NCBI GenBank assembly: GCA_944326425.1
Contig: CALVDX010000001.1
Span: forward strand, 124,001-188,000
Length of the DNA: 64,000 nucleotides
Source of the DNA: Candidatus Gastranaerophilales bacterium
GTDB taxonomy: Bacteria > Cyanobacteriota > Vampirovibrionia > Gastranaerophilales > Gastranaerophilaceae
Direction: 5' to 3'
Part shown: positions 58,647 to 64,000 of the stretch, in pieces
How positions within the stretch are numbered: position 1 is the stretch's first letter
Layout of the letters: each line of letters starts with the position of its first letter
Position numbers and translations under genes: made by a program
The notes under the pieces: model-generated
What the model was told of the DNA's origin: nothing
The model's database searches: none
What the model saw: the letters and a program-made list of their open reading frames with translations, nothing else

Positions 58647-59168
58647 ATGAAAGTATCATCAATAAAAACAATTTTGCCGGTTGCGGCTGCAGGACTTATG
58701 GCTTTAGCGACTTCATGCTCTACTGCTACCGAGCGGGCTGAAAAATATATGGAAGAAACAAACAGAACGCAGGCAGAGTTGAATGCAATTAAGTCAGGTA
58801 ATGTGCAGTCCAAATTGGATTCCATTGCTTACAGGGATATATTTATGGGGACTGAAGCGGCAAAGGATTCAGCTAATCTTGCGGAATTTAATAAAATTGC
58901 TGCAAGGCTGCGTGTGCCAGACGATATGTATTTCAGTGAGACATCTAAGTATTTGGATGATAAACTTGCAGAGGAAGGTATTTCTATTAAAGATATAAAT
59001 GGTATAAAATCTAAAGAGACCTTTTGGGATTGGGATTTAGTAAAGGTTAATAGAAAACAACATTATGCGGATGATTGGGCATACAGGGAGTTTTTTGAAA
59101 AAATCGGGATTATGGATGAAGATCTTGCTAAAAAGTGTGATTCAATAAGTGAAAAAATAGCGCCGTAG
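58647..59168 (+). CDS. Lipoprotein of unknown function
   Basis: The 173-residue protein has a lipoprotein signal ending LMALATSC (Cys at about 24), then a charged helical mature part (ERAEKYMEETNRTQAELNAI). No domain is recognised. AAGGAG precedes the ATG at a good distance. The signal suggests lipid attachment to the inner or outer membrane. Confidence 0.8.
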   Translation: MKVSSIKTILPVAAAGLMALATSCSTATERAEKYMEETNRTQAELNAIKSGNVQSKLDSIAYRDIFMGTEAAKDSANLAEFNKIAARLRVPDDMYFSETSKYLDDKLAEEGISIKDINGIKSKETFWDWDLVKVNRKQHYADDWAYREFFEKIGIMDEDLAKKCDSISEKIAP

Positions 59169-59221
59169 GCCAGGCCGGTTATATTACTGCAGACCGTTTT
59201 GTTTATCCACTTTACTGAGGC

Positions 59222-59249
59222 TTGACATAAAAAAGTTTCGTACGACAAT
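59222..59249 (+). promoter_or_regulatory. Possible promoter of the small membrane-protein gene at 59288
   Basis: TTGACA (59222-59227), 16 nt, GACAAT (59244-59249). The -35 is perfect, the -10 fits moderately. Confidence 0.4.
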
Positions 59250-59287
59250 AGAGTTTGTGGGCAATTTTAGTCAGACCGGAACAGAAG

Positions 59288-59572
59288 ATGAAAGTACAAA
59301 AAATAACTTATGCCCCAGCTCCGGTATTTACCCGCAGAGCCGCAGGGCATCATCATACACAAACAAATACAAATAAACAAATATCGACAGGGCTTAATAC
59401 AGCTGCTGCATGGTTTTGTTTCGGTGTCGGACTTGATTTCGTATCAAGGCGTGTAAACTTTTTTAAATCTCCGCTTAAAAATTCTTTTGCAATAAACGGC
59501 TTAATTGCTTCTACTGCCGGTGTTGTAACAGGAATTAAAGGGGTAAAAAATTCTTCTAGTAGTAAAGGTTAA
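59288..59572 (+). CDS. Small membrane protein with PVFTRRA N-terminal element
   Basis: The 94-residue protein starts MKVQKITYAPAPVFTRRAAG, like the F-centred element in other proteins here, then a His/Thr/Asn linker and two short hydrophobic stretches (AAAWFCFGVGLDFVS; AINGLIASTAGVVTGI). ATG 59288 has GGAACAG upstream and is chosen over an in-frame GTG-type start. It overlaps the opposite-strand gene by 17 nt. No family is recognised. Confidence 0.55.
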   Translation: MKVQKITYAPAPVFTRRAAGHHHTQTNTNKQISTGLNTAAAWFCFGVGLDFVSRRVNFFKSPLKNSFAINGLIASTAGVVTGIKGVKNSSSSKG

Positions 59573-60362
59573 CATCCTCTCTTAATTTTATGACAAAGTC
59601 GCTCCCTGCCGGAATTGATACGTGCCCGCCTTTGGAGAACAGTGCAAAAAGCGGTGACGTTAAAGTGTTCAACCCTAAAACCACTGTCCCGTAGCAGAAA
59701 GGAAATGGCGACAGAATAATAGTTGAGCCGTCTTTCCCGAGTTTTGCAGTCAGGGTAAGCATTCTGTCAAATAAATTCCGTCCGAAACCGGTTTTGTTCC
59801 ACAAAGTTTTCCAGTATGTTCTTTTGCCTTTTATATTGTTTAAGAATATTTTTTTATCATCGGCTCTTGTAATATATCCGTCAATTTGAGTTACTGAATT
59901 ATTTAAAACAATGGAGTGTACTTTTAATACTACCAGTCCACCGTTGCAGCTTAATTGGGGTTGATGTGAGTCCTCGACTTCTGCGTAGAACTTTGTTCCA
60001 ACAGGTATTGTTACACCTTTTGCGTAGATTTGTGATTTTGTATGGAATGTAACTTTTGATCCTTTGCGCAGCCAGTCACTTATTTTAGTATCATTTACAA
60101 CCGGAACCTTTGTTCCTTTTTTTATCTTTCCCCGATATGCAGCGGGAGTAAGTTTTTGTTTAATTACTTCTGTTGTATCGGGTTTGACTTTTGCCTGTTC
60201 CTGCTGCAAAAATTTTGGGAGTTCAGGGAGATTTTCATCAATCAGTTTGTCTGAATTATAGTTTTTACGAATTTCATCGTCAACGGTTGTATCCAAATCA
60301 ATGGCAGGAATACTTGAAATCGTAAATAATATTACAAATATAGTATACAAAATCCGTTTCAT
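59556..60362 (-). CDS. Exported protein of unknown function
   Basis: The 268-residue protein has a Sec signal (MKRILYTIFVILFTISSIPA) and a mature part with repeated beta-type segments, IPVGTKFYAEVEDSHQPQLS, then near the end SIPAGSDFVIKLREDVNLYY. The two P-[AV]-G-[ST]-x-F-x-x-x-x-x-x strands resemble those in surface-assembly proteins, but I cannot name a family. The start is 6 nt after TATAAT and has no Shine-Dalgarno. Confidence 0.65.
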   Translation of the reverse strand: MKRILYTIFVILFTISSIPAIDLDTTVDDEIRKNYNSDKLIDENLPELPKFLQQEQAKVKPDTTEVIKQKLTPAAYRGKIKKGTKVPVVNDTKISDWLRKGSKVTFHTKSQIYAKGVTIPVGTKFYAEVEDSHQPQLSCNGGLVVLKVHSIVLNNSVTQIDGYITRADDKKIFLNNIKGKRTYWKTLWNKTGFGRNLFDRMLTLTAKLGKDGSTIILSPFPFCYGTVVLGLNTLTSPLFALFSKGGHVSIPAGSDFVIKLREDVNLYY

Positions 60363-60368
60363 ACTTTA

Positions 60369-60374
60369 ATTATA
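60369..60374 (-). promoter_or_regulatory. -10 box (TATAAT) 6 nt before the minus-strand ATG at 60362
   Basis: A perfect TATAAT lies 6 nt before the ATG on the minus strand; no -35 box is clear. Leaderless geometry. Confidence 0.5.
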
Positions 60375-60422
60375 ACATTCTGCTATTATTGCGCTATACA
60401 GCAGAAAATTGATTCCGGCGGA

Positions 60423-60451
60423 TTTACATTGAAAACTTTAACTGTTACAAT
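60423..60451 (+). promoter_or_regulatory. Promoter giving a leaderless GTG-started mRNA
   Basis: TTTACA (60423-60428), 17 nt, TACAAT (60446-60451), then 6 nt to GTG 60458. No Shine-Dalgarno. Confidence 0.65.
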
Positions 60452-60457
60452 AAATGG

Positions 60458-61750
60458 GTGTTTACAGTAATTATAAAATATATTTTTTATATTGGACTGT
60501 TTGTTCTTGCAGCGATTGGCAGCATGGTTTTTCGTCGGAGGAAAAACAGAGCAGAGGAAGAGCTGGCTTCTTTAAAAAACTATTTTCAAACGGTGGAAGC
60601 GACTCTAAATTCAGTAAGGTACGGAAACCTTGCAAAAAAGATTGACATGGATTTATATCCTGATTACAGTGCCCTTACCAGAACAATTAACAGAATGATT
60701 GAAACGCTGAATGATAGGGAGCAAATGCTTTATGAATCACAAACAGAACTTAGAAACCAGAACAAATTTCTGCAGGCTTCTATAAATTCTCTTTCTGACG
60801 GGATTGCGATTATCGACCATGAAGGTACAATTATTAATGCTTCAAATAATATGTACAGGTGGTTTGACGTTGATGTGATAAGGGGAAAGAATATTCTTGA
60901 ATTTATAAATCTCCTTGATGATGTAAATTTATTTGACCTTAATAATCACGAAATTTCGATAAAGAGTAATGTGGAATTAAGCTTTTTGGCTGATTGTAAT
61001 AAGTTGGAACTGGAAGATAGAAAAGAACGTTATGTCCTTGTTTTAAAAAATATTTCAGACCAAAAAGAGATAGAAACATTAAAGGAAGATTTTGTAGCAA
61101 CCCTTACGCATGATTTGAAAGTCCCTATTATTGCCGAGTCTAATATGCTTGATTTACTTCTTTCGGATAAATTTGGAGAAATTTCTGATAAGCAGAGAGT
61201 TGCTCTTAATAATATGAAGGCATCAAATAATGAATTGATTGACTTAGTTCAAACAGTTTTAGAAACATATAAAGTCAATTCTGCAGGTCTTTCTATCTAT
61301 CCGGAATTGTTTGATTTGAATACATTTTTAACAGAAATTATAGAAGAAATGCAGCCTATAGCTTTACATACGGAAAATAAAATTAATCTGGATATTAATG
61401 ATGAAATTTTTATAACTGCGGATATAACACACCTGAGACGTGTTATTAAAAATCTTATTCATAATGCAATATCATATGGTTCTGCCTGTACTGACATCGA
61501 TATAAAAGCATTTCAAACTGATGATAAAATCACTATTACTGTAAAAGATTACGGGAAAGGGATTTCTAAAGACGATATTAAGAAGATTTTTCAAAAATAC
61601 TATTCAACAGCAAAGAAATTCAGAAAAACAGGTACAGGTTTGGGATTGTTTTTATCCCAGCAAATAATAAAAGCTCACAATGGAACATTAGAAGTTCAAA
61701 GTGAGCCTGATAAATATACGGAATTTTGTATAATTATTCCTAAACAATAA
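60458..61750 (+). CDS. Membrane-anchored sensor histidine kinase
   Basis: The 430-residue protein has one N-terminal membrane segment (YIFYIGLFVLAAIGSMVF), a HAMP-like or helical linker, a PAS-type domain from about 104 (SLSDGIAIIDHEGTIINAS), and HisKA with the phospho-acceptor H218 in FVATLTHDLKVP. The HATPase domain carries the N-box LIHNAISYG and the G-boxes DYGKGIS and GTGLGLFLSQQI. No response regulator is adjacent, so it is an orphan kinase. The GTG start is leaderless by geometry; the ATG at 60454 is in another frame. Confidence 0.93.
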   Translation: MFTVIIKYIFYIGLFVLAAIGSMVFRRRKNRAEEELASLKNYFQTVEATLNSVRYGNLAKKIDMDLYPDYSALTRTINRMIETLNDREQMLYESQTELRNQNKFLQASINSLSDGIAIIDHEGTIINASNNMYRWFDVDVIRGKNILEFINLLDDVNLFDLNNHEISIKSNVELSFLADCNKLELEDRKERYVLVLKNISDQKEIETLKEDFVATLTHDLKVPIIAESNMLDLLLSDKFGEISDKQRVALNNMKASNNELIDLVQTVLETYKVNSAGLSIYPELFDLNTFLTEIIEEMQPIALHTENKINLDINDEIFITADITHLRRVIKNLIHNAISYGSACTDIDIKAFQTDDKITITVKDYGKGISKDDIKKIFQKYYSTAKKFRKTGTGLGLFLSQQIIKAHNGTLEVQSEPDKYTEFCIIIPKQ

Positions 61751-61801
61751 ACACTGTATTTTTACAATCCATTCACTTATTTAAAGCGGTTTATATTAAA
61801 C

Positions 61802-62353
61802 TTATTCTTCGTCTGACGGATATTTATAATCCATCATACTGCCTTCAAATTCCGGCAGGTCATCGGTATAAAGGGACATTTGGCTTATATTTCTGTTAAG
61901 ATCCTCTACCTTTTGTTTATATATGTCAGACTTAATATTATATGATTGTATTTCGGCCGTAGTAACACGGTTATCATTGTTAGCATCTATTTCGTCAAAA
62001 TGTGCAAGTACTGTTTCCTGCAGTGAAGAGGAAAGCCCCGCGGAACTGCCCAGGGTCGTAATTTGTTCTCTGGTAAGTCCTTGTGCAGAAATAGTATTCA
62101 TATATGACTGAATATCAGAAGCCGACAGAACTCCGTCATTATCCTTGTCAATACTTGAAAAATTAGTCATCATATACGATGCAAATGTGGCTCCGTAGTT
62201 GTTAGCAAGAACAGTTGAATTACTCATCGCAGAAGTAAGGTTTTCTAAAGTAAGTCCTTCTTCTTTGTATAGCCCTGTAAGAAAGTTATAAGAGCTTGCT
62301 AATCCGGAGTTTACTGCGGTATAGAGTGACGTGCCGTTTAAATACTTAGACAT
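61802..62353 (-). CDS. EF-hand calcium-binding protein
   Basis: The 183-residue protein has two EF-hand loops, DKDNDGVLSASD (about 69-80) and DANNDNRVTTAE (about 123-134); the second has Asn at position 6 instead of Gly. No signal peptide. A Ser/Thr/Asn-rich N-terminus and an acidic C-terminal tail are present. AAGGAG lies before the ATG. It is the second EF-hand protein of this window, and the pair at 3031-3570 and here suggests calcium signalling or buffering. Confidence 0.85.
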   Translation of the reverse strand: MSKYLNGTSLYTAVNSGLASSYNFLTGLYKEEGLTLENLTSAMSNSTVLANNYGATFASYMMTNFSSIDKDNDGVLSASDIQSYMNTISAQGLTREQITTLGSSAGLSSSLQETVLAHFDEIDANNDNRVTTAEIQSYNIKSDIYKQKVEDLNRNISQMSLYTDDLPEFEGSMMDYKYPSDEE

Positions 62354-62484
62354 ACGTTCTCCTTATAATTGTCCTATACTAGCAGTTTAATAATATTTTT
62401 CCAAAAATCAACCCTTCAAATAAATTATTTTTAATTATAACTATAGTATGAGATTTTAGGATTTTTATATTATAATAATAGTCA

Positions 62485-63171
62485 ATGGTTAAGATTATCA
62501 CTAAAGAAAATGTGCACAAATTCGCGCGGGCTGCGTATTTTATATATCGTTTTCAGGAATTGTTCACGAGGATAGTTGAAGTGAATAACCCGAAACATTA
62601 TCCGTGTGTGTATGCAATGTGGCATGCGCATCAGTGCTGTGTTCACGGTATTGAAGATAAAGAGAATTTGAATATTTTAATAAGCCGCTCTAAAGACGGG
62701 GATATTGTTGCATATATTTGTGAACACTGGGGATTTAAAGTTATTAGAGGCTCTGCCGGTAAAAAAGGCGGTGCTGCATCAATGATGCAAATGATATCAG
62801 AACTAAAAGAAAATCGTTGCTGTGCAATTATGGTAGATGGTCCAAACGGACCGGCAAAGGTTGTAAAAGAGGGAGTTATAAAAACAGCAAAGTTAGGCGG
62901 GGCTCCGATTGTTCCTGTCGTATGGTACTCGGATCAACGTACTTTGCTTAAATTTAACTCCTGGGATAATTTCAGAATGCCGTTTTTACGCTGTAATCTC
63001 CTTAATTTGTACGGCGAGCCGATATATGTTAACCCTGATAATACTCCTGAACAGGATGAAGAGTGCCGTTTGAAGGTTCAAAATGCATTACTTGAACTTG
63101 AAAAACAGGCCCCGGAAGTCTATAAGGATTTAAAGAAGAAACGCGCATGGAAGAAAATAAAATCAAAATAG
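62485..63171 (+). CDS. DUF374/lysophospholipid-acyltransferase-like protein
   Basis: The 228-residue protein has MWHAHQCCVHG near 50, VIRGSAGKKGGAASMMQMI and IMVDGPNGPAKVVKEGVIKTAKLGG, the pattern of DUF374, a PlsC-like family found next to lipid A genes. It may acylate lipid A or another envelope lipid. The start is 8 nt after TATAAT. It overlaps the next gene by 25 nt. Confidence 0.85.
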   Translation: MVKIITKENVHKFARAAYFIYRFQELFTRIVEVNNPKHYPCVYAMWHAHQCCVHGIEDKENLNILISRSKDGDIVAYICEHWGFKVIRGSAGKKGGAASMMQMISELKENRCCAIMVDGPNGPAKVVKEGVIKTAKLGGAPIVPVVWYSDQRTLLKFNSWDNFRMPFLRCNLLNLYGEPIYVNPDNTPEQDEECRLKVQNALLELEKQAPEVYKDLKKKRAWKKIKSK

Positions 63172-63965
63172 CAGCACTCCAGATGGCATCAGTCTTAGGA
63201 GATGTTAATGCTAATCATAAAAAACTAGTAGAGTTACTGGATAATAATCTTTATGGTAAGGCTTTTGACCTCCTTATTCTTCCGGAGGTTTGGACTGTGG
63301 GCTGGGAATGCAGTAAATTCCGTGATAGTGCAGAAGAAATTTCTGCTTCTAAAACTATAAATTTACTTTCTGAAATTGCCCGTAAGTATTCAGCTTATAT
63401 CCTTGGCGGCAGTTTTATCGAAAAAGAAAATGAAAAATATTATAATACCTGTCCTGTTATTAGTCCGGATGGCAGTTTAATTGCCAAATATAGAAAAAAT
63501 CATTTATTTTCTTATTACGGTTGCGGGGAGGGCGATTACGTTTTACCGGGGGAAAATCCTGTTATGGTTAATATTAAAGGAATAAAAACCGGATTGACCA
63601 TCTGTTATGATATACGTTTTCCCGAAATCTACAGGGCGTATAGAAAAGCCGGTGCCGATTTAATTGTTAATATGGCAGCCTGGCCTTTAGGAAGGGTAAA
63701 TCACTGGCTTGCTTTAACCAGAGCCCGCGCGGTTGAAAATCAGGTGTTTTTTGCTGCTTTAACACAATCGGGTATCCTTGCAGACGGTTCTTATAATTTA
63801 GGTCATTCTCTCATTTATGATTATAACGGAGAAGTTCTTGATGAAATAACTTCCGGTGAAGGTTTAATTTTTGCTGAAATTTCTACCGGAAAAATGTATG
63901 AATTTAGAGAAAAATGTACTGTTCTTAATGATATTCACAAAAATTATGAGGTGCGTGTATGCTGA
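63147..63965 (+). CDS. Carbon-nitrogen hydrolase (nitrilase superfamily, NIT2-like amidase)
   Basis: The 272-residue protein has the triad E47 (LILPEVW), K117 (AKYRKNHL) and C153 (GLTICYDIRFPE). This fits omega-amidase or other NIT2-type amidases that release ammonia from alpha-keto acid amides; the substrate is not proven. It is translationally coupled to the DUF374 gene and overlaps the next gene by 7 nt. Confidence 0.93.
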   Translation: MEENKIKIAALQMASVLGDVNANHKKLVELLDNNLYGKAFDLLILPEVWTVGWECSKFRDSAEEISASKTINLLSEIARKYSAYILGGSFIEKENEKYYNTCPVISPDGSLIAKYRKNHLFSYYGCGEGDYVLPGENPVMVNIKGIKTGLTICYDIRFPEIYRAYRKAGADLIVNMAAWPLGRVNHWLALTRARAVENQVFFAALTQSGILADGSYNLGHSLIYDYNGEVLDEITSGEGLIFAEISTGKMYEFREKCTVLNDIHKNYEVRVC

Positions 63966-64000
63966 AAAAACTTCTTGGCTTAATTTTTGCGGCAGCAATG
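63959..64000 (+). CDS. Start of an exported protein (3' end outside window)
   Basis: The ATG at 63959 overlaps the amidase stop. The 14 codons read MLKKLLGLIFAAAM, the beginning of a Sec signal peptide. GAGGTG lies about 9 nt upstream. Nothing more can be said. Confidence 0.6.
   Translation, partial: MLKKLLGLIFAAAM

Noticed and set aside
60454-60645. ATG at 60454 as start of the histidine-kinase gene
   Set aside because: It is in a different frame that ends after 63 codons; GTG 60458 gives the full kinase with an N-terminal membrane segment.
1-64000. CRISPR arrays, complete insertion sequences or prophage genes
   Set aside because: No regularly spaced direct repeats, transposase, integrase or phage structural genes were seen.

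Overview
The window is low-GC DNA (roughly one third G+C by eye), densely packed with genes on both strands and using the standard code with TGA as a stop. Several genes point to an anaerobe with an outer membrane: kdsA (Kdo synthesis), rfbD, two PlsC/DUF374-type acyltransferases, an AsmA-like fragment, a lipoprotein and a flavodiiron protein. A FliA-like sigma factor, two sigma-28-type promoters and a fliW-csrA pair add a flagellar-type regulatory layer. Taken with several proteins that look lineage-specific, I infer a gut Vampirovibrionia/Gastranaerophilales (Melainabacteria) genome. That assignment is an inference, not shown by a marker gene.

Layout. 1-6.9 kb: cell-wall and housekeeping genes (SpoIID-like, murJ, 5-formyl-THF cyclo-ligase, a STAS-like protein, dapF, and rpsF-ssb-rpsR). 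7-12.8 kb (minus strand): a three-gene operon of two large unrecognised membrane proteins and a GH13-like glycosidase that lacks a classical signal peptide. 13-24 kb: a degenerate HerA-like protein with a PcrA-type Tudor tail, a 2-hydroxyacid dehydrogenase, Hsp20, a lytic transglycosylase, a flavodiiron protein, rfbD and HEAT/TPR proteins. 23.8-28.4 kb (minus): trpS, a secreted paralogue of the GH13 protein, mscL with a zinc ribbon, and pyk. 28.5-36.5 kb: small helical proteins, kdsA, an MBL-fold hydrolase, pheS, a sigma-28-driven protein, a glutathione-synthetase-like protein and the TPR-fliW-csrA-TPR operon. 36.6-45.8 kb: an acyltransferase, exported and membrane proteins, an M16 peptidase and prmC. 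46-55 kb: a third GH13-like protein, a coiled-coil protein, a MATE transporter, and an operon of FliA-like sigma factor, gcvPB and a dehydratase-type protein. 55-64 kb: a TPR protein, tRNA-Lys(CTT), a calpain-like protease, an AsmA fragment, small exported proteins, an orphan histidine kinase, an EF-hand protein, a DUF374 acyltransferase and a nitrilase-family amidase.

The strongest unexplained signals are these. (1) About ten start codons sit exactly 6-7 nt after a -10 hexamer, usually with a -35 box 16-17 nt further upstream and no Shine-Dalgarno sequence, so leaderless transcription looks common here. (2) A short N-terminal element with a Phe-centred core, of the form [N/A/P/V/S]-F-[K/Q/T], occurs in otherwise unrelated proteins. 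One GH13 paralogue carries it where the other has a Sec signal. (3) A multi-stem repeat is present in two copies, each in a tail-to-tail intergenic region, and one copy has an extra block inserted in a loop. (4) Two near-perfect sigma-28 promoters drive unrecognised proteins in the same window that encodes a FliA-like sigma factor and FliW-CsrA.
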